The notes under the pieces: generated by a model
What the model was told of the DNA's origin: nothing
The model's database searches: none
The model's input: only the letters and a program-made list of their open reading frames with translations
From: Candidatus Gastranaerophilales bacterium
GTDB lineage: Bacteria; Cyanobacteriota; Vampirovibrionia; Gastranaerophilales; Gastranaerophilaceae
Length of the DNA stretch: 61,011 nt
Assembly (NCBI GenBank): GCA_947587615.1
Contig: CANPYC010000011.1
Span: 1-61,011, forward strand
Reading direction: 5' to 3'
Position numbers and translations under genes: made by a program
In this document: positions 1-8,180 of the stretch, piece after piece
Position numbering within the stretch: the first letter of the stretch is position 1
How the letters are laid out: every line of letters starts with the position of its first letter

Positions 1-11
1 GTGCAGTGGAT

Positions 12-260
12 GGTAGACTAAAGTCTACCCTACAATTACCCTGCAATTATAATCCTCCGCCGTAGGGTGGACTTCAGTCCACCGAAAAATTAAATGGCAG
101 ACTAAAGTCTACCCTACAATTCCATACAATTACAATTACCTGCTGTAGTTTCAGGATGGCAGACTAAATACCCTACAATTACAATTACCCTGCAATTATA
201 ACCCCGCCGTAGGGTGGACTTCAGTCCACCGAAAAATTAAATGGCAGACTAAAGTCTACC
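12..260. repeat. cluster of short hairpin repeats
   Basis: Two alternating imperfect palindromes occur here. Type A reads GG(T/C)AGACTAAAGTCTACC, at 12-29, 96-113 and 243-260, with a decayed copy near 155-173. Type B reads GGTGGACTTCAGTCCACC, at 66-83 and 213-230. Spacers rich in CAATTACCCTGCAATTA separate them. About 32-114 and 181-262 are near-identical copies offset by 147-149 bp. Both palindromes recur at 4646-4803. They look like a REP/MITE-type intergenic element. No transposase is seen nearby. Confidence 0.85.
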
Positions 261-465
261 CTGCAACTGTTAAGAGATAAAGCTAATAAGAAATATGGCG
301 AACATGAATATTTAAGGTCTTAAATTTTATTATTTTATATTTAAAAATATTGATTTTAAGACACATTAATATTCTTTAATTAAAATTTTATCGATTTGAA
401 TTTGTGAAGATACTTATTAAGCGGCATTTAAAGAACTTTTAAACAGTGAGCTGCCGCTTATATCT
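261..465. other. gene-poor gap with a possible ORF tail
   Basis: No complete gene is visible. A plus-strand frame ending in TAA near 322 reads LLRDKANKKYGEHEYLRS and resembles the C-terminal end of a protein, but it has no start and runs into the hairpin repeats upstream. It may be a gene remnant. The rest is AT-rich sequence between the convergent small ORF and the repeats. Confidence 0.3.
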
Positions 466-777
466 TTAGCATTTTTCAATTTTTTCAACTATAATATATC
501 TGTTTTCGTCTTTTAGTTTTCTTCTGTAAGCGATTTTTTGATAAAGTCCCATATTGGACATTTTTTCTTCGTCTTCAGGATAGAATTTTAATATTTCTTT
601 TCTAAATGTTAAATTACTTTTTTCGCACTCTTCCAAAGGGAGGAGTTTTTCAAACTTATCAACAATAGTTTTATTAACTTTATTGGCAAGTGCTACAGGG
701 GGCTGACATACCTTTTTTAAGGTTGCCTTTTGAATATTTGCAGGAGTATTGTCGCTTATAAATAAGATTTTATTCAT
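466..777 (-). CDS. hypothetical 103-aa protein, last gene of toxin operon
   Basis: I do not recognise this family. Its C-terminal half (about residues 58-99, containing FYPEDEEKMS, YRRKLKDENRYIIVE) is clearly related to the 52-aa protein encoded directly upstream. The first 55 residues are extra. The protein is charged and helical-looking, with no signal peptide or membrane segment. GAGGAA lies about 8 nt before the ATG, inside the end of the upstream ORF, which indicates co-translation with it. Lying third behind a probable ADP-ribosyltransferase toxin, it could be an immunity or accessory protein. That is inferred from position only. The shared motif could equally belong to a wider lineage-specific family. 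Confidence 0.6.
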   Translation of the reverse strand: MNKILFISDNTPANIQKATLKKVCQPPVALANKVNKTIVDKFEKLLPLEECEKSNLTFRKEILKFYPEDEEKMSNMGLYQKIAYRRKLKDENRYIIVEKIEKC

Positions 778-779
778 AA

Positions 780-938
780 TTATTCCTCTTCTTCAACTAT
801 AATATATCTGTTTTCGTCTTTTAATTTTCTTCTGTATTCAATTCTTTCTTCAATATCCATTTTTGACATTTTTTCTTCGTCTTCAGGATAGAATTTTAAC
901 ACTTCTTTTTTAAAAATTAAATTATCATTTTCATTCAT
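780..938 (-). CDS. small 52-aa protein, paralogue of its downstream neighbour
   Basis: The ORF starts at an ATG preceded by AAGGA, and that Shine-Dalgarno overlaps the stop codon of the large toxin-like gene upstream. The product begins MNENDNLIFKKEVLKFYPED and continues to RYIIVEEEE. It matches the C-terminal half of the 103-aa protein almost residue for residue (FYPEDEEKMS.M, YRRKLKDENRYIIVE). The coding evidence is good: a strong RBS, conservation with a paralogue in the same frame, and a 2-bp gap to the next gene. Function is unknown. Immunity protein or chaperone for the preceding toxin is a hypothesis. Confidence 0.65.
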   Translation of the reverse strand: MNENDNLIFKKEVLKFYPEDEEKMSKMDIEERIEYRRKLKDENRYIIVEEEE

Positions 939-949
939 TTTAATATTCC

Positions 950-3900
950 TTAATTTTTGATTTCAGCTTTAATGCGCCAAATGCCTTTGGATTTGTCGTA
1001 GTTTATTTTTTTGATTCTTATTTTTGAATTTCTTTGAAGAAGGAACTCGCATTCGCTTGCAAGATCTCCTTTTACATTTAACCCTTCTAAGAATACACCT
1101 TTTGTACCCGCAGGTAAATCCAATTCCCATAAAATACAACCATATAAAGTAGCGTCTTCTCGTAAAGATGTTGACATAAACCTTTCTTGAGTTGCAACAT
1201 AGTTACCTTGTTCAACTACGTCTATTAATTGACTTATTTTTTTGGGATCGCCTGCACAATCCGTCATAAGTTGGGATAATTCTTTGCCGTTTATTATTAT
1301 TGAATTTAAGACCTCTAAGTCTTCTCTTCTGTATACGGTCATTCCTTCGTTTAGGGTTTGCGTATCAATATAGTCTGTTATTACTTTTATTTGATCTTGG
1401 ACATATTGTGGAATCGGTTTTTTGAGTTTTTGCCCTTGCGCTGCATTTTTCATGGCTGTAAGCGCCGAATTTATGTCTGAGGACGACATTTTGTATGAGC
1501 TTAAAGCTTCAATAACATCTTTAGGAGCTTTATGCAGTACACTGTTGAATATTGCTTCCCATTGTCCGCTTGTTATATCTTTTAAGTGATACATTAATAC
1601 GCTGCATGAATCCATAATCTGATATAGTGCGATAAAATCTGTTAAATTGTTTGTAAAGTAGTCGATATATTTACCATTGCAGGCATTTAGTATTTTAACC
1701 ATTTCATTAAGACTGCTTTTGCTTATCGGTTTTTGAAGTTTTTTTAGAATTAAATTTCCTTGAGCCGAATCATATCTTGATAAAATTTCATCCTTTAAGT
1801 CTTGGCTGATTACTAATACATATTTGCCATTGGCATTGGTTGTAATTAAGCCGGATTTTGATAATATGCCTTCGAGGGTTACCGCATCTATCTGTTTGGG
1901 TGCGAAAGACGCAATTTGAGTTATTTCGGCTTTCTTTTGATCAAGTTGAGATTGTAATTTTTTCTTAATATTGATATCTTGTATGTGGTTTATTGAATCT
2001 TGGATTTCATTTATTTCTTTAAGCGTTTTTGTTTTTGCGATTGTAACATTAAACGTTTGATTTTTGATTTTTGTTAAGTATGTAAATAAATCTTCTCCGT
2101 TGTCGGATGTTTTTTCAACTTGTTCAAGAAGATCTGACAGAAATTCTTTTCTTTTTAAGAGAGTTTGTGTATATTTTTCAAGTCCTTCATCTTTAAGAAG
2201 TTTTTCAATTACCGTATCATCTAAATCTGCAACTTTTTTTAGAGATGAAATTAATTCTTCTCTTGTCATATTTCCGAATATATTTGCGCTAACTTTATTT
2301 TTAGAGGGGTTTACAAGCGTTGTTATTTCATCCGCAATTGATGTAAACGGTTTTTTTGCGCCTTGCGCTCTAAAATCAAAAGTACCGCCTAAGTCTATAC
2401 GAATAGCCTTTGTGCCGTCGCTAACGGCATTGTTTGAGCAGACTGCGTCCCAGTTTGCAAGTAATACATCCATTCCAAAGCCGTCATATAACAATGAGTT
2501 TGGAGTTTTAATCGGATTAAGATTTGGAATATATTTGCTTAGAATGCCTTTTTCGCCGTTTGGAGCGGTAAAATGTGTTAATTCGGGTACATCTATTCCC
2601 GCCGCCTTGTAAATTCTTGAAGCTAAAACTTCCGCTTGAGATTGATGTCCGCCAATTTTTGCGTAGAATAACTCGCCTGTTGTTTGATTTAGGGCATAGT
2701 ATCCCGTGTTGCTTCCCGATTGGGTGCCTAAGAACACTTCAAAATTTGTTTTTTTGCCATTAACGCTAAATTCTCTTATTTTAGAATTTCCGTTTGCTTG
2801 TAATTCTTTAATCTTTTTTTCTATGCCTGCGTTTGCGTGCTTGCTTTTAGCGGGAGGCTCATTTTTCGAGGCTTGAGTATCCACGCTTGACCCCTTTTTC
2901 TGCGCATTCGCTTCAGGGGTTTGCCCCGGATTATTTGTATTTACATGTGTACCATCAGAACCGTTTTCATCTAAATCGACGCCTATTTTATTAGTACCGT
3001 CGCCGTTGAGTGAATTTTTTTTAGTTCCAATATAGTTGTTATCTTTAGTTGAATAATTTGTTTTATTGGTATTATTGGTAGTATCGTAGTCGGGTGGAAG
3101 TGAGTTATGTTTTTTACCGGTGTGGGTCTGGGGGGTATCATCTAAATCTATACCACTACCTTTTGTCGGTTGTACATCGGACGAGTGTGCGCCTGTAGGG
3201 CTGCCTGTGTCTCTTGGGGTGGCAGCTGCGTCAGGTGTGTTTGAGGAGATATTTTTAGTTACTTTGGAAGCAGCTTTGCTTATCATTCTAAAGCTGCCGC
3301 CAATTATCGGCGATAAAATCAGACCGCCGATTGCGCCTTGGATGGCTGCCTTAAATACATTTTCTTTATTAAGACCCGCTCTTAGTGCGTTGTCGGAAGC
3401 TCCGCCTAATGCGCCGTCAAGTGCCATGCCTGCTCCTAAAGAGATGGCACGTTTTGCAACATTCCCGCCCGCAACATCAACGCTTTTGGTTAATATAACC
3501 GACTTTAAGCCTTGTTGAGCTGTTTGTCTTGCGCCTTGTTCAAAGATTTTTAAACCGAATTTCTTTCCAATTGTTTTGGTTACACAGTTTCCAAGACCGT
3601 TGGTTATTGGCGCCATAACACCGTTAAGGGCACCTGTTGCAAAATCGTATGTCAGATTTTTTTTGTTGTATTCTTTTCCTGTTGCAAGTGAATCTGCGCC
3701 TTTAATCCCTATTTTAATACCTGCTCCGGTTAAGGTTGCAACTGCTAAACCTGCCATAAGAGAACTTCCTCCCGTTGGCACGGCAAGGCAGAATGCGCCA
3801 AGTGAAAGAATGCCGGAAACAATATCTGCAACAACGTCTACGCAAGTTTTTTGACCTTCGTTATATTTTTCTATGGCTTGTTTGGCTTTTTCTTTATAGT

Positions 3901-4192
3901 TTTCATCTTTTTCGGCAAGGGCAATTAATTTTTCAACCTGTTTTGAACCCGACTTCATCTTAAAGACATTTTTAAAACCATCCCAAGCTTTGCCGATAAT
4001 CCCTTGTTGCTTTTTTATTTTTTCAAAGGTTGTTTTAAGTTCTGATTTATTGTCGGCAGTTGAAACATATTTATCTTGAATTTTTTTATCAAGAAACGTA
4101 TAAGCGTTGGTGTTGTTAACACTTAAATTTTTGTTTATTTTTTGCGTTTTTTGAGAATAATTTGTAAAGTCGTTAAATAGATTAAAACTCAT
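950..4192 (-). CDS. polymorphic-toxin-like protein: kinase-like domain plus ADP-ribosyltransferase
   Basis: 1080 aa. The N-terminal third has a basic helical start, then Gly/Ala-rich hydrophobic stretches (about 115-180 and 245-305) that could insert in a membrane. A low-complexity N/T/D/G linker follows (about 315-460). Residues about 470-690 resemble HipA/PI3K-type kinase folds: K512 in FYAKIGG, D582 with N587 in NWDAVCSNNAV, and D600 in RIDLGGTF would match the ATP lysine, catalytic loop and metal-binding Asp. The C-terminal 130 residues carry the R-S-E signature of ADP-ribosyltransferases: R955 in VYRRED, S-T-S at 1007-1009, and E1047-x-E1049, the ExE form typical of arginine-modifying toxins. 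AAGGG precedes the ATG. No classical signal peptide is seen. Two small ORFs follow in the operon. The ART call is strong, the kinase-like call moderate, and export or target unknown. Confidence 0.8.
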   Translation of the reverse strand: MSFNLFNDFTNYSQKTQKINKNLSVNNTNAYTFLDKKIQDKYVSTADNKSELKTTFEKIKKQQGIIGKAWDGFKNVFKMKSGSKQVEKLIALAEKDENYKEKAKQAIEKYNEGQKTCVDVVADIVSGILSLGAFCLAVPTGGSSLMAGLAVATLTGAGIKIGIKGADSLATGKEYNKKNLTYDFATGALNGVMAPITNGLGNCVTKTIGKKFGLKIFEQGARQTAQQGLKSVILTKSVDVAGGNVAKRAISLGAGMALDGALGGASDNALRAGLNKENVFKAAIQGAIGGLILSPIIGGSFRMISKAASKVTKNISSNTPDAAATPRDTGSPTGAHSSDVQPTKGSGIDLDDTPQTHTGKKHNSLPPDYDTTNNTNKTNYSTKDNNYIGTKKNSLNGDGTNKIGVDLDENGSDGTHVNTNNPGQTPEANAQKKGSSVDTQASKNEPPAKSKHANAGIEKKIKELQANGNSKIREFSVNGKKTNFEVFLGTQSGSNTGYYALNQTTGELFYAKIGGHQSQAEVLASRIYKAAGIDVPELTHFTAPNGEKGILSKYIPNLNPIKTPNSLLYDGFGMDVLLANWDAVCSNNAVSDGTKAIRIDLGGTFDFRAQGAKKPFTSIADEITTLVNPSKNKVSANIFGNMTREELISSLKKVADLDDTVIEKLLKDEGLEKYTQTLLKRKEFLSDLLEQVEKTSDNGEDLFTYLTKIKNQTFNVTIAKTKTLKEINEIQDSINHIQDINIKKKLQSQLDQKKAEITQIASFAPKQIDAVTLEGILSKSGLITTNANGKYVLVISQDLKDEILSRYDSAQGNLILKKLQKPISKSSLNEMVKILNACNGKYIDYFTNNLTDFIALYQIMDSCSVLMYHLKDITSGQWEAIFNSVLHKAPKDVIEALSSYKMSSSDINSALTAMKNAAQGQKLKKPIPQYVQDQIKVITDYIDTQTLNEGMTVYRREDLEVLNSIIINGKELSQLMTDCAGDPKKISQLIDVVEQGNYVATQERFMSTSLREDATLYGCILWELDLPAGTKGVFLEGLNVKGDLASECEFLLQRNSKIRIKKINYDKSKGIWRIKAEIKN

Positions 4193-4408
4193 GCGGCAAT
4201 CCCTTATAATATAATTAAAGAATTGAAATTAAAAAAGTTGTCATATTTTTAAGTTTTGTTACTTTTATTGTGTTGAATTTGCCATTGCGGAGTTTTGTTC
4301 GACCAAGTTTGATAAAAGCTTGGAAATTTTTGTAAACATGAACCAAGGAAAGGCTTGAAAAACCTATTTTAAGAATTTGTGTTAGTGTAAAATTATTTTA
4401 TTGAAGCT

Positions 4409-4435
4409 AAAAAGCCCTAATAAATAGGGCTTTTT
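4409..4435 (-). terminator. intrinsic terminator after tRNA-Gln
   Basis: An 11-bp stem (aaaaagcccta / tagggcttttt) with a short AT loop is followed by T residues when read on the minus strand, just downstream of the tRNA. Its symmetry means it could work in both directions. Confidence 0.7.
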
Positions 4436-4438
4436 AAT

Positions 4439-4514
4439 TGGCTGGGACGGAAGGATTCGAACCTCCGAGATGCCTGGACCAAAACCAGGTGCCTTACCAC
4501 TTGGCGACGTCCCA
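4439..4514 (-). tRNA. tRNA-Gln (anticodon TTG)
   Basis: On the minus strand the sequence folds as a full cloverleaf. The 7-bp acceptor stem pairs TGGGACG with CGTCCCA. The anticodon stem CCTGG/CCAGG encloses the loop TTTTGGT, giving anticodon TTG for CAA codons. The T-loop GGTTCGAATCC is present. The discriminator is G and an encoded CCA follows (4439-4441), unlike the tRNA-Pro later in the window. Confidence 0.95.
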
Positions 4515-4956
4515 TTGGACATTTACTATAATAATATATAATAAGTTTTTGTCAAGATGTTATGCTTCATGATGTTTTAGATAATTGCTATTGGTTTATA
4601 AGCTCTAAGTTAAAAAACCAAAAAATTGCAAATTAGGTTTAGGATGGTAGACTAAAGTCTACCCTACAATTACAATTCTCCATTGTAGTAGTTTGGTATC
4701 CGTAGGGTGGACTTCAGTCCACCGTTTTATTATTAAGGTTGAGCCCATGTAATTTGCTGAATGTATACCTGTTCCAAGTGTAATGCCAGACTGAAGTCTA
4801 CCCTGTTTCCGTGTTTTAATCCGTGGTAATCATGCTAAAGATTGCTTTGAGTGTAAATATTCCTTGATTAAAACCCGACCCTATATGCTGCCCCTTGCAA
4901 TACTCTAAAGAACCTTTAAAAATCTTTAAAAACCACAATTTGCAATTTTGTCAAAA
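4515..4956. repeat. intergenic region with hairpin repeats, second cluster
   Basis: This gap has no gene. It contains type A palindrome copies at 4646-4663 and, in a degenerate form, about 4785-4803, and type B at 4706-4723, the same elements as at the start of the window. The toxin operon and tRNA-Gln therefore lie between two clusters of one repeat family. The rest is AT-rich with no visible promoter or ORF. Confidence 0.75.
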
Positions 4957-5808
4957 CTACATCGACAAATGTTTTTTCTTAGTTACGCTTGTAATTGCTT
5001 CAATTAACTCATGGATAAAGTCTTCAATATATGCCTGTGTTGTCATTCCGTTGATTACAACATCCGCTATATCCATTGTCGGTCTGATATAGCGAAAAGC
5101 TGTTTGATTGACATCATGAAACTGCATTTGTGCCGCTAAACCCGTTTTTCCTCTGCTTGTAGCTCTTGCAAACCATCTGTCTTTAATTATTTCAAAAGGT
5201 GTATAGACATAGATTTTAACATCAATAATATCTCTTAATTTTTCATGGAGAACATATAAACCTTCGTTTAAAATTAATTTTGCGGGTTTTTTTAAAACCT
5301 CGTTTTTCTTGCTTTCGCAGGTTACAAAATTATACAAAGGAGAATAAATTTCCTTGCCTGCTTTTAAATTTATCAAATGCTCTTTCATTAAGTCTAAATC
5401 AATAGCATCAGGTGTATCAAAGCTGAAACCCGTTTCAAAAAGAGCTTCGTAGTTACCTGCTAATTTCAATTCTTTTGAAGCGTCTTTATAATAGTCGTCG
5501 CAGCAAATAATTGTATAAACGCTGTTGTTGTCAGATTTTAAACAAGCCTTTGCGGCATTTTTAACAAGTGTAGTTTTCCCTGAAGCGCTTTCTCCGGCAA
5601 TTGACATAATAAAAGTTGAATCCTTCTCAATAATTGCTTTTCTTGCAATGTTGAAGATAAAAGCTTCATTAATTCTCAATATCAAAGGCTGTTTTTGTTT
5701 TCTGTCACGAGCAATTACTTCTCTAATATTTTCTAATATTTCCGATATCATCGACAAGGAAGCGAGTTTTTTTGCCTTCTCTATATCACTATTGCTTAAT
5801 TTGCTCAT
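4957..5808 (-). CDS. uridine kinase-like P-loop phosphotransferase
   Basis: 283 aa. A Walker A motif GESASGKTT (K78) follows a roughly 65-residue helical extension. CCDDYYKD, SFDTPDAIDLD and an arginine-rich lid region (DRWFARATSRGKTG) match the uridine kinase/phosphoribulokinase family, which phosphorylates a nucleoside or sugar with ATP in the cytoplasm. The N-terminal extension and sequence distance mean the substrate is not certain, so no symbol is given. It is the last gene of a four-gene minus-strand cassette with an aldolase and a ThiC-family protein, 23 bp behind the small protein. That context leaves open a salvage substrate other than uridine. Confidence 0.8.
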   Translation of the reverse strand: MSKLSNSDIEKAKKLASLSMISEILENIREVIARDRKQKQPLILRINEAFIFNIARKAIIEKDSTFIMSIAGESASGKTTLVKNAAKACLKSDNNSVYTIICCDDYYKDASKELKLAGNYEALFETGFSFDTPDAIDLDLMKEHLINLKAGKEIYSPLYNFVTCESKKNEVLKKPAKLILNEGLYVLHEKLRDIIDVKIYVYTPFEIIKDRWFARATSRGKTGLAAQMQFHDVNQTAFRYIRPTMDIADVVINGMTTQAYIEDFIHELIEAITSVTKKKHLSM

Positions 5809-5831
5809 ATTTTAGCCTAATTTCTAACAGG

Positions 5832-6104
5832 TTACGGTTTTTCATTTTCATCATCCGAGTCTAAATCAAACATAGCTTCATTATTGTTTGATTCATTCTC
5901 CAAAAGCTTATATGCCATATAAGCACCCGTTGCAAGAGCTTTCGGATCTAAATCGGACTTTTGAGAAATTTCAATAATGGCGCTGTTTAGCTCTGGGTTT
6001 TCATCTTTTATATAATGAATCATATCCTTTCGCCAAGCCTGCACATCTTCAAGAATTTGCTCAACTACTTTTTTGACATTTTCATTTGAAATTAACGGTT
6101 GCAT
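5832..6104 (-). CDS. hypothetical 90-aa protein
   Basis: Not recognised. It is an acidic, helical-looking soluble protein with a C-terminal tail rich in D, E and N. There is no signal peptide and no membrane segment. It sits between the ThiC-family gene (38 bp away) and the uridine-kinase-like gene (23 bp away) on the same strand, so it is probably co-transcribed. No strong Shine-Dalgarno is visible before the ATG. Confidence 0.55.
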   Translation of the reverse strand: MQPLISNENVKKVVEQILEDVQAWRKDMIHYIKDENPELNSAIIEISQKSDLDPKALATGAYMAYKLLENESNNNEAMFDLDSDDENEKP

Positions 6105-6142
6105 ATTTTAATTATAATAAATTTAATATTACTAGTCAATTT

Positions 6143-7420
6143 TTATTCAAAATACTTTTTGTAAAGTTTTGAAGCGCAATTTGTATCAGACAACGTAATG
6201 GGGTTTTTGTCTTTCTTGATATCAATTCTGTCAAAAATTGACTTATCAATTGAATTATTCATCATTTCTTTTTTGTTAAATTCAATTTTTGCTTTAGAAA
6301 AATTATAATCCATATCAACCGCAATGTTGTTATATCTTGCTAAATCGGTACAATGAGCTGCAACTTTAGCACACATTATGCTCTCTTTCAACTGAGCCGA
6401 ATTTGATACTGCGTCCGTATTTTCCAAAGGAAGTGAACAGCCGATAAAATCTGCACCCGAATAAGCACAATAATTTGCCCCTATGGCGCTTGTAATATGT
6501 TCATATCCGTATGCGTAATCGCAAGGCATAATTCTGTTTGCGTATATTGGTGCATAATATGTCATTTCTTTGATATTTTTTATCAGAGAAGGAATTTTAT
6601 CAAAAGAAACATGCCCCGATATTTCAATCATTGTCTGAACACCTTCTTTTCTTGCACGTTTAACAAGCTCTGATAAAACCGTTATTTCAAGATATTGAAT
6701 ACTGTCGCATGAATCAAGTACATGAGCTGTTTCAAGAGCACTTCCGAGCGATAATACAACGTCGTATTGTTTTACAATTTCCAACAGTTCATCAAAATAT
6801 TCATACAGGGGATTTTCAACACCCGTTGTTTTAATCAGGGAAGCTAAAACCGCACCCGCCTTTGAACTTAGGGGAATTAATCTTTGAGATGAGCTAAGCT
6901 TATCAACCAAATATTTAGTTATGCCGGGGTGAATGGTTATAAAATCAACCCCGTCTAAGCATTGTTTTTCAATTTCATTCAAAAGTGAATCTTTTGAAAT
7001 TTTTGAAATATCGCTTTCCATATCAAGAGCATTTTTTGCAACATGATATAAAGGTACTGTTCCTAAGGGAAGCTTTGTAGCCGATAATATTTCTTCTCTT
7101 GTTTCATCGATATAGCCGCCCATTGATAAATCGCATAAAACATCCGCTCCTGCTTGTTCTATTACCCTTACTTTATCAAGTTCGTTTCTTATAATTGATT
7201 TTTTATTATACGTTCCGACGCAAGCACCGACTTTAACTTTTAAACAATCCCCGATACCAACGGGAACAATGCCTACTTTTTTGGAATTTTTTAATATAAC
7301 GGCACTTCCGAGAGCAACTTTTTGTCTTAACAGATTAACTCCGATATTTTCTAATCTTGCAACCGCTCTAACTTCGTCTGTTATAACTCCGTTTCCGGCT
7401 TCAATCATTTGAGTAGGCAT
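6143..7420 (-). CDS. thiC: ThiC-family (phosphomethylpyrimidine synthase-like) protein without Fe-S motif
   Basis: 425 aa, aligning along the ThiC fold: TQMIEAGNGVIT near the start, DLSMGGYIDETREEIL, LGTVPLYH, SLGSALETA, GHVSFDKIP and YGYEHITSAIG. Canonical ThiC makes HMP-phosphate from AIR using a radical-SAM-type 4Fe-4S cluster held by a C-terminal CxxCxxxxC. Here the C-terminus has only one Cys (SDTNCASKLYKKYFE) and no such motif. Other signature positions also differ: KVGACVG where ThiC has NANIG, SLGSALETA for SLGDGLRPG, and ISGHVS for GPGHVP. The two metal-binding His (in GHV and YEHITS) remain. It is likely a divergent paralogue with altered or lost HMP-P synthesis. The symbol denotes the family only. 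Confidence 0.75.
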   Translation of the reverse strand: MPTQMIEAGNGVITDEVRAVARLENIGVNLLRQKVALGSAVILKNSKKVGIVPVGIGDCLKVKVGACVGTYNKKSIIRNELDKVRVIEQAGADVLCDLSMGGYIDETREEILSATKLPLGTVPLYHVAKNALDMESDISKISKDSLLNEIEKQCLDGVDFITIHPGITKYLVDKLSSSQRLIPLSSKAGAVLASLIKTTGVENPLYEYFDELLEIVKQYDVVLSLGSALETAHVLDSCDSIQYLEITVLSELVKRARKEGVQTMIEISGHVSFDKIPSLIKNIKEMTYYAPIYANRIMPCDYAYGYEHITSAIGANYCAYSGADFIGCSLPLENTDAVSNSAQLKESIMCAKVAAHCTDLARYNNIAVDMDYNFSKAKIEFNKKEMMNNSIDKSIFDRIDIKKDKNPITLSDTNCASKLYKKYFE

Positions 7421-7432
7421 TATATATTTCTC

Positions 7433-8068
7433 CTATTTTTTTATATAAAGCTGTCTGATTTCCACTACATCTTTTTTGCTTAAAGCTTTTGCGCCGCCTA
7501 AAACTTCTGCTCCAAAATACATTTCACAATACGTCCTTAACATTTCAAGATGATAAAAAGCGTTTTGCAAACTATCCGCACCAACAACAACCCCATGGTT
7601 TTTCAATAAAACCATTGAATATTTTTCAAAATATTCTCCGACGCTTGATGCTAATTCAACGCTTGAAGGGCAATAATAGGGTATAAGCGGAACTTTATCA
7701 CATAATAGCGCAAAATCGGGTAATATCGGTTTTTTAATTTCAACACCGGCTACGGCAAACGCTGTTATTATCGGACAATGAGAATGAATAATTGCGTTAA
7801 TATCTTCTCTTTTTTTATAAATTTCCGTGTGCATTATTTTTTCGCTTGAAGGTTTTTTATTGCCTTCAATTAAGTTACCGCTAAAGTCTGTTAAGACAAT
7901 ATCTTCTTCTTGCATGTCATTTAAGCAGACACCTGATGAAGAAATTAATATTCCCTTTTGAACTCTAAGAGAAATATTTCCGCTTGTATAGGGCGACATG
8001 CCTTTTTGATACAGCCTTTCAGCCCAGTATAAAATTTCCTGCTTGGTATTTTTTTTAAAATATTCCAT
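7433..8068 (-). CDS. class II aldolase/adducin-family protein
   Basis: 211 aa from the ATG at 8068. A TTG 12 nt further upstream is in frame, but GGAG lies just after it and 7 nt before the ATG, so the ATG is chosen. Family features are MSPYTSGNISLR, a PSSEKIMHTEIYKKR segment, the metal-binding IHSHCP, and LLKNHGVVVG. Members are zinc-dependent fuculose-, rhamnulose- or ribulose-phosphate aldolases/epimerases, or methylthioribulose-1-phosphate dehydratases. The substrate cannot be read from sequence. It is the first gene of the cassette with the ThiC-like gene 12 bp downstream, which suggests a shared small-molecule pathway. Confidence 0.85.
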   Translation of the reverse strand: MEYFKKNTKQEILYWAERLYQKGMSPYTSGNISLRVQKGILISSSGVCLNDMQEEDIVLTDFSGNLIEGNKKPSSEKIMHTEIYKKREDINAIIHSHCPIITAFAVAGVEIKKPILPDFALLCDKVPLIPYYCPSSVELASSVGEYFEKYSMVLLKNHGVVVGADSLQNAFYHLEMLRTYCEMYFGAEVLGGAKALSKKDVVEIRQLYIKK

Positions 8069-8180
8069 CTTAAACTCCAAAATTATATAACTATTGTACT
8101 AAAAAAATATTCATGTTTAAATAGAATTAGCAATATTTAATGAAAAATATTGACTTTTATGAAAAGGATGGTCAAAAACC

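Noticed and set aside
12..260. CRISPR array
   Set aside because: The repeats are short alternating palindromes with similar spacers, not regular direct repeats with unique spacers, and no cas genes are seen.
2064..2612. Long plus-strand ORFs opposite the toxin gene
   Set aside because: They are the antisense of a clearly coding protein with intact motifs and have no RBS or recognisable product.
8081..8180. Possible TPP riboswitch before the aldolase-ThiC cassette
   Set aside because: The divergent region has no CUGAGA or the other conserved TPP aptamer pieces and is too AT-rich and short.
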